From the NCBI GenBank assembly GCA_022828595.1, contig JAKGHH010000002.1:87574076-87638075 (forward strand): a stretch of 64,000 nucleotides of DNA, read 5' to 3'. This document shows, in pieces, positions 54,435 to 64,000 of the stretch. The notes under the pieces were generated by a model. That model made no database searches. It was given only the letters and a program-made list of their open reading frames with translations, and was not told the origin of the DNA. Positions within the stretch are counted from its first letter, which is position 1, and each line of letters opens with the position of its first letter. Made by a program: the position numbers and the translations under genes. This stretch comes from Nelumbo lutea (lineage: Eukaryota; Streptophyta; Magnoliopsida; Proteales; Nelumbonaceae).

Positions 54435-56059
54435 AAATTAGTCTAAGTGAGCCATTTTCTGATGCTCCCAGCCACAAATCTAGTTTCAAACATCAAAATC
54501 TTCAAAACAAAAAAAAGGTCCAAATCAGGTTGTAAATGATTGAGAAACAAAAGAAATTGCAAGAGAAACCAAATACCTAAGAGCCATGCCAGAAAACCAA
54601 TCGCTGGTTGCCCTCTTGGACACCACCCATCGTTGCTCAAGGTACTTGTGTGAACAGAGAAGACATAGGGTTCTATCCATTTATAGGGGTATTATCGGCA
54701 TATTGAAAATTTTTAGGGACAATCTCTTCCCACATAAAAAATAAGCACTTAAATATTAAGTACTTAAAATGAATAGCCTTGGAGCTACTTACTTTTTAAG
54801 CACCTCTTTCAAGCTTTTCTGCCAAACAAGAATAAGTGCTTATTTTCCACTTCTTGTGTTGTCCTACCACTTATTTTAAGTACTTAAAATAAGTCGTACA
54901 AAACAGGGACTAAGACTGTATCTTCTAAAAGTTTGACGAATCAGGGACTATTTGGGAAAGCTGAGCTGAAGATTCAGTTTTTTGCACTGTACCTATATAT
55001 CTATCAGTACTTGCATGCTACAAGGTTGGGCTTGACCCTTCAGATTGGGCCATTCAAAATTTGATAGAAATCTAACCCTACCCTGCCTAAGTTGCACCTT
55101 GAAGGTGAGTTTCTACTTGAAATATAGCAATGGGTCCTACAAATAAGCAACAAGCAGATGCAAAGTGGAAAATAAAAATATTGCATTCTCCCATGGGTCA
55201 TTGATGGAAATGGAACACGAGTTCATATTGGCACCCCACATTCACATCTCGAGTTCATATCTGCCCTTCATAGAATGCATCCCAAAAACATCACACAGTA
55301 TATCCCAACTGTGTATTAAGAACATCTCTCAATGATATATACGGGAAATGTTCTCAATGCACGCTAAGATGTTAATGTGAGACATTGTTGAGGCACATTC
55401 TGTGGGGGCAAATGTGAATTTGCATATCTCAACATAGAAACATTTTCTGTAGCGTGCCCGTGGGATGGCCAGCCCAAAGGCAGCATACTGATTAAGTGAA
55501 CTAAAGTCAACTACGATATTATACCTCGAAGACATTTCGTTAAAAAGGATCACAATCATCAACTTGTTTTGTAGGTCAGATACACACGCGACCAACTTAA
55601 GCATCAATTCAAATGATTCAATTCAACTGTTGAGCCTCCTCTTGAATAATAGGCATAAACCAAGTTGAGGACCAATGGGTTCTCAACTTGATAAATTAAA
55701 TACTTGCGGCTCTTCTTCCTTCACCAGAAAAATGCACAGTATGATCCACGGAAGATGAATTAAATTTAGATTGAAATCATATATTGAACAAGATTGATAA
55801 ATTGAACTAAAAAAATTAAAATATTATATTATTAATAAACGGAATTAAAAATGATTTTGATATTGTATATCTTGAACAAAATATATTTAAAATAAATTTT
55901 ATATATAAAAATTGAACCGATGACTCTAATAAAAACACAATATTGAAATATAAATTTCAAGTATATATAAACATATGCAATTAAATCGAATTGACTCAGA
56001 TTATATCAAATGGGGGGGGGGGGGGTTGAACCATATTTAGTCTATGGATTTTTGGCTTG
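54435..56059. other. Non-coding stretch with a MITE-like segment
   Basis: 54720-54965 looks MITE-like: AATAAGCACTTA-type words occur repeatedly and 'gggac' motifs lie at both ends (TTAGGGACAATCTC near 54712 and AAACAGGGACTAAG near 54901). An open frame on minus, 55329-55607 (92 codons, including NEMSSRYNIVVDFSSLNQYA), has no family I recognise. A 14-G run lies at 56012-56025. Nothing else can be supported. Confidence 0.4.
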
Positions 56060-57845
56060 AAAACCCTTGAACTTGGTTGATAAAGCACTTTAGACCTTAA
56101 AAAATTTTAAGACGTTGGCAAATCCGTATGTGGCATTGTTCATGTTTGAAAAGGCCACTTAAGATGTTAAAAGTCTATTAGTTAAAAAATAAATTTTATT
56201 AATTTTGATGTAAATTACTTCAAGGATTTTATCAAATTAGAGTCATTAAATTAATAGTAATTAATTTAGTAATAAATAATTAACAATAATTAAGAGTAAA
56301 TTATTACTTAAACACTAACTTAATTAGCTTAACTAATAGTAAACTAGCAATCACTTAATTTACTTAATTAACTTAGTTAACTTAGTAACTCGATTTCCTT
56401 AATTACTTTAATTTACTTGATTTCTTTAATTACTGTATTTACTTAATTTATTTAATTAACAATAAGTTAATTTATTTATTTACCTTAATTAGCTTTGATT
56501 ATTTAATTACTTTATTTATTTAGCTTAATTTACTTAATAAATTAATTAATTCCCTTAATTACATGGTTTTAAAATTGTGGTTGATTCGAGCGGTCAAAAC
56601 GTTTAACCTGGGAACTAGTTAATTGTATGATTCCATTTTATACTTGGTTTAGAACTTCCAAAAAAAAAAAAATGTTGACTTGGTTAGCAAACTGTTGACT
56701 CGGAGGGTTGAACTACTAACTCCTAGTGAATGGTTTTTAGGCTTTTATAATTATTTTGTATATTTTCTTTCAAAATGTCATGGGCTGATTCATTTGGAAC
56801 AGATGATTGAACCATTGACCCAAAAAATTGGTGCCAAATCAGTTCCGTTTTTGTGTAGGATTTAAAACCTTGCTTAATTGGTTTAATTTACTTGTTTAGA
56901 TCAATTAGCTTTGCTTATCTAATTTAATTACTTAATTGACTTAGTTTCCTTCATTAAATTAATTTATTTATTCAATTGCTTATATAGTTAGCTTAGGTGA
57001 GGCCACTGGTTTTTGGTCAACGATTTGATCATCCAATTCAAACAGACCAGCTCATGACATTTAAAAAAATAAAAGATAAAAAATAATAAAAAAAGCCTTG
57101 AAAACCATTCATTCGTAGTTCAACCACTTAGGTTAACGGTTTGATTGTTTGATGCAAGCGGATTAGCCCATGACATTTTAAAATGTAAAATAAATAAAAA
57201 ATAAATTAAAAAAACCTTAAAAACCATTCACTGGGAGTTTAACGATTCAACTATTTGGGTTAGTATTTGCTAACCAAGTCAACTTTTTTTTTTGGAAAAT
57301 TCCAGGCCAAGTATAGAATGGAATCAAATAGTTAATTGATTCATAGGTTGAAATGGTCCGATCACTCGAGTCAATGGCAATTTTAAAACCATGAAATTAA
57401 TTGGCTAAGTAAATAGAATAGTTAAAAAATCAAAGCTAATCGAGATAAATAAGTAAATAAAGTAATTAAAGAAGTTAAATAAATTAATGTAATTAAGCAA
57501 ATTGAGTTACTAATTTGACTAATTTAAGTTAATTAAATAAAATAAGTGATTGTTAGTTTAATATTAATTAATATAACTAAATTAGTGATTAAGTAATAGT
57601 TTACCCTTAATTATTGCTAATTATTTATTATTAATTTAATGACTCGAATTTGATAAATCCATTAGTAAAATTTATTTTTTAACTAATAGACATTTCAACA
57701 ACTAAAGTGGCATTTTAAAACTTTAGGATCTAAAGTCGCCGTTTCAAACATGAGTAGTGCCACATAAGCAAACTTATATTATTTTATTCATTGTCTAAAG
57801 GATCTATCAACAATGTCTCTAACATTGTTTGTTTTTGCATTACAG

Positions 57846-58625
57846 TGGCGGGGTGTTCATGGGTCGGGTTAGGTCGGTTTTATAGGATTTTCCCAATCGA
57901 CCTGACCTAGTCGGGTTATCAGAGGTGGGAACCGAAACCGACCCACTGATAGGCCGAACCGACCTGGTCGATTTGAGCCGGGTTGGGTCGGTATCGGTTT
58001 TGCTCTTGTACAAAGCCGAATAAACTCTGAATTAGTTGAGGACTTGAGTTGAGGGGGGCGGACCAACCAAGTTAAGTTAGAGAATAGAAGATTTTAAGAG
58101 AAGACAAAAGTGGAATTAGAAGATTAGTAGGAAACTAGGAATTCTAATTGTAATTGCCTAATCTAGGTAAAAAAACTAAAAAAGGACGCCTAATTATTGA
58201 ATTCTAATTGGAATTGCCTAATCTAGGTAAAAAACTAAAAATGGACACCTAATTAATTGAATTCTAATTGTAATTGCCTAATCTAGGTAAAAAACTAAAA
58301 AAGGATACCTAATTAATTGAATTCTAATTGTAATTGCCTAATGGGCCTTCTATTTCTAGTAGAAGTCTAGAAGACTAGTAGGAATTAGGAAACTATTCAA
58401 ACTAGGAAGTAAGAACTACCAAATTAATAGAAGAAAGACTAGTTCGGTTCGGGTCAGGTCGGTTTCGATTTTCTTATGTGAAAACTAAAACCGACCCGAG
58501 ATATTGATTTTTGTATGTGTCCAACCCGAAACCGACCAGTACGAATAAAAACCCGACCGACTCGGATTCGATCGGTCCGGGTTGGTCGGTTTCATCGGGT
58601 TGTGCATTCTTATGAACAGCCCTAC
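57846..58625. mobile_element. Nested TIR element with GGTCGG-rich ends, hAT-like
   Basis: It begins GGCGGGGTGTTCATGGGTCGG and ends with the inverted GTTCATAAGAATGC..GGGCTGTTCAT, giving imperfect terminal repeats of about 11 bp (GGG.TGTTCAT). GTCGGTTT and GACCCGA words are dense at both ends, and the interior carries the 60-bp tandem repeat. No clear 8-bp target duplication is seen, so hAT-like is tentative. It sits in the right arm of the foldback element, hence it is younger. Confidence 0.6.
58139..58343. repeat. 60-bp tandem repeat, about 3.4 copies
   Basis: The unit GAATTCTAATTGTAATTGCC followed by TAATCTAGGTAAAAAACTAA and an AAAGGACACCTAATTAATT-type end repeats exactly every 60 bp, starting near 58139, 58199, 58259 and 58319. 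Units differ by a few substitutions. The fourth is cut off after about 24 bases. This is a simple satellite-like array with no spacers. Confidence 0.9.
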
Positions 58626-58987
58626 TTTCTAGGAAAGTAAGGGTGAAAATCCTTAAAATTCTTTAAGGTTTAAAGTGCTTTTTCAACCAAGTTCAAGGGT
58701 TATTATTGACGAAAATCCTTCAATCTATTTATTATTGACGAATTTGAATTCAAATTTCGATAAATGGACCTTTTTTAACTCTATTGACTACAGATCTGTC
58801 ACAAACATGATGTGTACAACTGGCAAACCCAATCACTACCAAACACATCAATTGTCAGTATTCTAAAAATAGTACAGATCATTGGCATGTTTATTCCTAA
58901 TTGGGTTTCATATAACCTATTGCAATCTTGTTTGTAATAGATTTTGATTCGATTTTATGATGATAAAAACATACATTTTTCTATTTT

Positions 58988-59520
58988 TGGGTAAATTACA
59001 AAGACCCCCTTGTATTATGGTATTAGTGACAAAGATCCCTATATTTTTATTTACAGTAAAGACTCCCTGAACTTTTATGTTGTGACAAATATCCCCTCGG
59101 TCATAAAGTCAAATGACAAAAGGTATTAAATTACCAAAATATCTCACTAAACTTTCTTTATTTTATTTCATTTTTTCATTTTCTCATAAACCTAATTAAC
59201 CCAAAAATACCTCCATTACTTCTTATTGGGAAATACTTCTATCATCTTACCAATAATCGTTGTCAAAAAAGAAAAAAATCTCTGATAAGCTAATTAAAAA
59301 AAGTACACTCACCATTGGAAAAGGAAAAAGTAAGATGATTTTATAAATTAAATAAAAGGATAAAATAAATTAAAAAATGATAGTTTGGGCATGTAAAAAA
59401 CTTTAAACAATTAGATGTGAATCCTTTTTGAAGTTAAATGACAAAAATCTAATGGAGGGAGGTTTTGTCTAATGGTTAAAGTTCAAGGGGTCTTTGTCAT
59501 TTTGTAAGGGGTGGACCTAA
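58988..59520. mobile_element. TIR element, Mutator-like MITE candidate
   Basis: The left end GGGTAAATTACAAAGACCCC pairs with the reverse complement of the right end, CCCTTACAAAATGACAAAGA CCCC type, near 59480-59512. TATTAGTGACAAAGATCCC and TTTGTCATTTTGTAAGGG are subterminal. The centre (about 59150-59380) is AT-rich. The ends are diverged and no target duplication is seen. Confidence 0.5.
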
Positions 59521-60240
59521 GTAGCACCATGGACTGATCAAATATAAGTAGGACTATGGACTCATCAAATACAAGACCAACCGAACCTGAGTCAATTTGA
59601 CACATTTTACTGATCAAATATAAGTGCTGAATATTTCTGCATAATAGCAAAATTAATGCATGAATATTATAAAAACCATGAAAGCATTCTTGAATAAAAA
59701 ATAAATATGAGAATATTCTAGAAATAAATCCAACTAAGCAAGAATATAAAAATGTGGTTTAAATGACAAAAGGGTAAACATGGAAATAACAACTAATAAG
59801 ATAATTTTAGAAACATATTTAACCACATGTTTTAAATGTGTAAATAACATTTTAGAACAAGAGGGTAAACTAGGGAAAAACAAGTAAAGAATCTTCTAGA
59901 ACGTGCACCCAAAAGCTATAAATAGGTTCTTCCCATCCATTTCAAGAGTCCTTGGAACCATTCTTGCACCTTGGTATCAATCCATCATCTCCCTCTCCAC
60001 CCCATTCATATCAATCTTCTCCCATCTTCTTATGCATTCATCAACCATTCTGTCACATTTCTCATCGGAATTCCAGCTCCAGTGAACTACATTGGCTTGA
60101 TCCCATGCCGGAGGATATGTGGGTAACCCTTCAGGGGTCTAACCACTTACGTCTCTCCCATTTTCTATTCAGCCAATTCATCAGATCTTGGGGTACAAAT
60201 CACCCCACATCCACGGTCTTACATGCATAGTACAAGGCGA
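59521..60240 (+). mobile_element. LTR-like block with TATA box, unclassified
   Basis: It contains CTATAAATAG (59916-59925), a plus-strand TATA box, followed by a CT-rich leader-like stretch (TCCATCATCTCCCTCTCC at about 59979) and CTTCAGGGGTCTAACCACTT at about 60127. The layout resembles U3-R-U5 of a retrotransposon LTR. No primer site, coding region or second copy is seen nearby, so it may be a solo LTR or a plain promoter-like sequence. Small ORFs at 59903-60230 are not convincing. Confidence 0.4.
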
Positions 60241-61122
60241 GTCTTAATAATTTACCCTTTTTTTGAATGATACATTTTTCCTGTCTAATACCATGAAATG
60301 CACCTCATGAGGTCTCAACATGGATATATAATTTTGTACCCCACATTTTTTTGGATGCTCGGGTTGAGAAGAGTGGAAATACAACTACGTTAATTGCAAA
60401 ACTTTGTATTGAACTGTAAATATTTGTATTTGCACTTGTTCCAAATTGAACAGATATACATGATGCAACATTAAATTGCTTATGGTGTAATATTTGTGCA
60501 TTTTGCAGCATTGATACCAATAAATATGTTTCATAATTGTATACCTTTTCATGCAATTACTTCCATCCCCCCATTATCGCAATTTATTTTTAATTTACAT
60601 TGTTTTGGTTGATCATAGAAGTTCCAAGTCCAAGCAGGTACAATTTTCCTTTGAGGTTTTATTTAGCAAATGACTCAACTTGTCAGGACTGTCTTCTGAT
60701 ATGTTCCCTTAGCATGATATTAGAGTTTGTCAAAGGCCTATAGAAAGGGAATTTCAGGAAAATGATGCCAATATCAACGGCCTATTTGGGAGGGATGAAT
60801 TGAAGATTCTGTTAAGCTGGTTCAGCTGCTTTGATACAGTCTAGATAAACTATTCAAAGATGCTGAAGTATATATGCCTTCAAATAATTGAGTGTCAATT
60901 TGGTCCATCTAGATATTTCATCAAACATAACTTATAAGCTGTTTGTGTGAAGTCCATCTCAAAAAGCTATAGTTCACTATGTTTATGTCCTTCCAAATAA
61001 GGACTAAAGTATCAATACAATAAACCCTGTATTAAATGTATCATATTGTATTGTGGGTTCTCCAAAACGATAAATACTTAGATTTAGGACATCGGGCCAA
61101 TTTTAAAGGCTAATGCCCTTCT
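60241..61122. other. Non-coding stretch
   Basis: AT-rich with no recognised frame. 60785-60830 (CTATTTGGGAGGGATGAATTGAAGATTCTG) resembles 54948-54980 (CTATTTGGGAAAGCTGAGCTGAAGATTCAG), which hints at a small repeat family. The minus ORF 60305-60556 has no known domain. Confidence 0.4.
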
Positions 61123-61791
61123 GGTCCGTTTGGTTGCTGAGAAAGGATGAGATGAGATGGGATGGGATGAGAAAGAATGGGATGAGAAAAGAAAATTTAT
61201 TTTCTCAAATTTGTCACCTGTGCTTGGTTGTTGAGACTAGTTATCTTACCAAATATATTCACTAGAGACGATGACATACATTCACCAAAGAGCTAACACA
61301 GGGTTTTAGATCTGAGACAGTTGGTTCAACAGATCTAACACAGGGTTTTAGATCTGAGACGACGAAATACATTCGTCGGAGACGACGACAACAGAGATGA
61401 CGATGATGGGGTTTTGACCGTTGGAAAGCTGGAGCTCAGAGATGATGACGGAGACAATGGGGTTGTGACCGTTGAAAGGTTGAAACTCGAAGACGATGAT
61501 GGAAACGACAACGGAGATGATGATGACATAGATGATGGAGTAATGACTGTTGGAAGACTGGAGCTCGGTTAAGACGATGAAGAGATGCCTCAAAAATATT
61601 TTCGCACAAAACTTCTCAATATTTTCATTTCTCAGTGGGGTCAAACCTATTTGGTGAGACCCCAAATCCCTAAATTTGTGATATGGTTTTTCGTTGCATC
61701 TCACTATTTCACCCAAAACAAATGCAAGAAATGAAGCATCTTAAGAGAATACTCTTTTTTTCTCGTCATAGTCGAGGCAACCAAACGGACC
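61123..61791. mobile_element. TIR element (GGTCCGTTTGGTTGC ends), hAT/PIF-like MITE
   Basis: The left end GGTCCGTTTGGTTGCTGAG and the inverted right end GGTCCGTTTGGTTGCCTCG are identical for 15 bp. Length is 669 bp. GGATGAGATGAGATGGGAT repeats follow the left end. The flanks (CCCTTCT / ATTCTTG) show no exact duplication. The middle holds the GACGATGATGG-rich repeats described separately. No transposase. Confidence 0.75.
61292..61570. repeat. Direct repeats and GAY-rich minisatellite inside the TIR element
   Basis: The 26-bp segment ctaacacagggttttagatc plus tgagac occurs at 61292 and about 41 bp later. Then three diverged copies of GATGATGGGGTTTTGACCGT followed by TGGAAAGCTGGAGCTC occur between about 61397 and 61565. 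The long minus-strand ORFs here are made by the repeat. Confidence 0.75.
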
Positions 61792-64000
61792 ATTCTTGAA
61801 TATGTCATGGCTCAACTCTTAAAGCATTAACTTTTGAAATACCTGATATACAAGAGTGTATCGATACATTGAACCATGCTCCCAAATGGACACCAAATCA
61901 CAATAACGTTATCTATAAATCCAAGGATCCAATCCGGAGTGAGAGTCATCTTTCTGCTGTGAAAGCTCTAACTGTAGCAAATGAGAGGTACCTTTAACCC
62001 GTATCTCATCTTGCTATGTCCAAATTAAGAGGACAAAATTAAAGGACCATATAAGAAAAATAAAAGGAACATAGATGAAAAGATAATTGACGATGAAAGA
62101 AAGGGAAGAAAAGTTGTCTTTCTTTGGCGTTTTATTGATGCCATGGGATAAGGTTATGGTCGTCTACAATGCCAAAAAGTGCAGCTTTCATGGTTGCTTT
62201 GCGTTGTATTAAATGCCCTAATTACAACGTTAGCTGAAATTTTTTATAGGAGGGATTTGATGTTTGCCAGAAGTTTCAGTCTTTCAAGCCGGCTCTACCA
62301 GCTCAAGTCTTTTTTTTTTTTTTTTTTTATTGAAATTCTCAATTCTTCCATTGTATTTGTATTCTTTCCGTGCAACGTTTTAATTATCTTGTCATTGACC
62401 AACCATTGATCCCATACTAATACTCGTTGATTCAAACATAAGGTTGGAAAGTGTCGAAAGGGTGTATTGACCTGACCTGACCCATTGACATCACCAATTA
62501 GGTGTTAGGTTGGGTCAGGTCAAGTTGACTTGACCTGCACCATGTTCAGTAGACCTTAAGCAAACCTGACCCATTGGCATCACCAAGTCTGCTCTGTTTT
62601 TTCTTACAATCTGCATTCAAAATATGGTTGAATAGATAACTAGATTATCCATATAGAAAGCATACCTTCTAAAATTTTGCTTCCTTCAGGATGTAAAACA
62701 GTTACAACAGCAAGGGAAAAACCAGTCAGTTTCAAGCTATTTGCATCATGAATCTAATTTCTATATCCATCCTTCAACAGGTAGCTGATAAAGATGAAAA
62801 ATGATTTTTCTTTAGCTATACTTGTATTTGTTGAGTGGACACTATATATGACCTGTATTTGTTGAGTGCAGGCACCATATGCCGTGGTTTAGCTGATAAA
62901 GTATCGTTGAATGCCAACTGAGGCAGCAAGTATTCCTCTTTAGAAACTTTAATCTATCTATAGTGAGGACATCTTTCCAAAAACGTTTCCACAGAAACAT
63001 CCACAATTGTGCTTGAAGGAAAGAGTTGAAGTAGAAGCTATTCATCCCATGATCCATCCAAACAAAACAATTTTTTTTACCTTTGTTATAGTGGAGTTGT
63101 GAGTGGTAGAAACTGACCTTTGTGGATATCCCCCATAAAGAGAAGAGACCCAAGGGTCTTCAAATAAAACGATTTGACTTCCATATTTGATTTGCCATTT
63201 GAACAAGGTTTTATAAATTTTGTTATTTTAAAACCATTTTCCTCCACTAATGTATCTAGGCTTTGGAGTTTGATTAAAAACGGATCTATGTCTTAGGTAC
63301 TTTGCTTTTACTTCTTGAACCCATAATTTATTTGGTTCATTTAAGACCTGCCAAACCTATTTTGCAAATAGGGCTTGATTCATTTGAAATAATCTTTCAA
63401 ATTGTCTATATTTGATACTTCTTTTTATTTTGATAAAGTAAGATAAACTTTTATAAGAAAAGATAATAGTACACCAAGACACCTAACCAAGCTCCAAGCT
63501 AAGGAGCACTACATGAAAACTGATTTTTAATAAATTTTAATTCCTTCTTATAGGTTACAATATAAGATTAACTATTGTCTACAATTTAGCATAGAAAGGA
63601 TGTAAGTCCAACTACTCATATTTTCTGCTAAAATTATGTATTTTCTATTTTAATATAATGTGGACTGCCATGGGATTTTTGAACCATATAGTGCTGTAAT
63701 ATATTACTATTTGACTAACGATTGAGGGTTACATTTTCCCTACTAGTTTATTTGATTATGTATGGAAATCTAGTAGGTTAATGCCACGCTTGAATTCTCA
63801 AGCTGAACATGAAGTCATGAACCATCTTGTAATAGTGTTACTCTTCTTTTGAAGGATCAATAGGAAATTTTATTAAAATTGGAAAAGAAAGCTCGGAAGA
63901 ATGGTTGTAACCAATTGTTGGGGAAAATGGGGTCATTGTAACTTTGGAAGAGAAGCTCTGAGGCGCGTCTGAAGACACTGTCTTTAGAAAGTTATTTGCG
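61792..64000. other. Non-coding stretch, no gene recognised
   Basis: Features: a 20-T run at about 62310-62329; two copies of CCTGACCCATTGRCATCACC (about 62475 and 62565) in a dispersed block; and AT-rich flanks. The minus ORF 62842-63153 has a weak LWMFLWKRFWKDVLTIDRLK segment reminiscent of LINE zf-RVT regions, but it is not enough for a call. The interval 62692-62782 has splice-like borders (…CCTTCAG / CAACAG GTAGCT) around an open 91 bp, yet nothing supports it as an exon. No other signal. Confidence 0.4.

Larger units (their letters stand above)
56060..58700. mobile_element. Large foldback element, one arm interrupted
   Basis: The left end AACCCTTGAACTTGGTTGAT (from about 56066) matches the reverse complement of about 58645-58700. 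Inner arms match from about 56110-56560 (Ttaat-rich, AACTAATAG...TTTATTTTTTAAC) to 57480-57780 inverted, and from 56565-56880 to 57000-57395 inverted (TTGACTTGGTTAGCAAAC against GTTTGCTAACCAAGTCAA-type blocks). Arms are 700-800 bp without the nested insert, with a short centre near 56900-57000. The segment 57846-58625 breaks the right arm. No transposase. Confidence 0.7.

Noticed and set aside
55329..55607. Minus-strand ORF of 92 codons
   Set aside because: No recognised domain and no neighbouring gene structure; kept only as a note in the stretch description.
58139..58343. CRISPR-like regular repeat
   Set aside because: Contiguous 60-bp units with no unique spacers and a eukaryotic repeat context. 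It is an ordinary tandem repeat.
61335..61716. Serine-rich and valine/isoleucine-rich minus-strand ORFs
   Set aside because: They lie across the GACGATGATGG repeat in a TIR element; the repeat accounts for the open frames.
62692..62782. Possible host exon with splice-like borders
   Set aside because: A 91-bp open stretch with acceptor-like and donor-like ends, but no adjacent exon, no recognised domain and no support for a frame beyond it.
62842..63153. Minus-strand ORF of 103 codons
   Set aside because: One segment is weakly LINE zf-RVT-like, but the cysteines and histidines do not follow the expected spacing and no other LINE block is nearby.

Overview
This window is repeat-dense nuclear DNA of a flowering plant. 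It is AT-rich and packed with plant-type retroelements: Ty1/copia, the Ty3/gypsy Tat, Athila and chromovirus lineages, plant L1 LINEs, hAT-like MITEs and an endogenous caulimovirid (pararetrovirus). I recognise no intact host gene, rRNA, tRNA gene or CRISPR array. The species cannot be told from the sequence. Family assignments come from reading translated motifs, not from database searches.

Layout. 0.5-2.0 kb holds a LINE reverse-transcriptase remnant next to the LTR, primer site and gag of a small Copia element. 2.2-6.9 kb holds inverted and tandem repeats and an LTR-like block. 7.0-11.3 kb holds minus-strand Tat gypsy gag and leader fragments, one split by an hAT-like MITE with a clean 8-bp target duplication.

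11.3-33.4 kb is the core: one minus-strand endogenous caulimovirid running from leader and tRNA-Met primer site (about 33.2 kb) through movement-like, coat, protease, reverse transcriptase and RNase H regions to a promoter/leader (about 11.6-12.3 kb). It is more than one genome unit, because leader sequence occurs at both ends and a second coat-protein piece sits at the left end. Two later insertions interrupt it. A nearly full-length L1 (13302-19016) lies inside the RNase H region, flanked by a 15-bp duplication. A long Copia element (23002 to about 32320) lies inside the movement-protein region and carries an additional partial internal region, so it reads LTR-internal-LTR-partial internal. 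Both flanks of the viral insert are Tat gypsy leader sequence in the same orientation.

35.3-54.5 kb contains a short-LTR chromovirus with an internal deletion (37134-40560), an Athila derivative with a 486-codon open frame joining gag/protease directly to the integrase C-terminus (41662 to about 47010), the 3' part of another Tat element with a remnant of an antisense ORF, and a second, heavily deleted Copia element (48691 to about 53551). Two related Tat-type LTR blocks in opposite orientations lie at either side of this interval.

54.5-64 kb is mostly non-coding: a foldback element of about 2.6 kb with another element and a 60-bp tandem repeat nested in one arm, two further TIR-like elements and an LTR-like block with a TATA box.

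Function. Almost every coding remnant is broken by stops, frameshifts, deletions or loss of catalytic residues, so the window reads as a layered record of insertion and decay. Suggested order: Tat elements, then the caulimovirid, then the LINE and Copia inside it.
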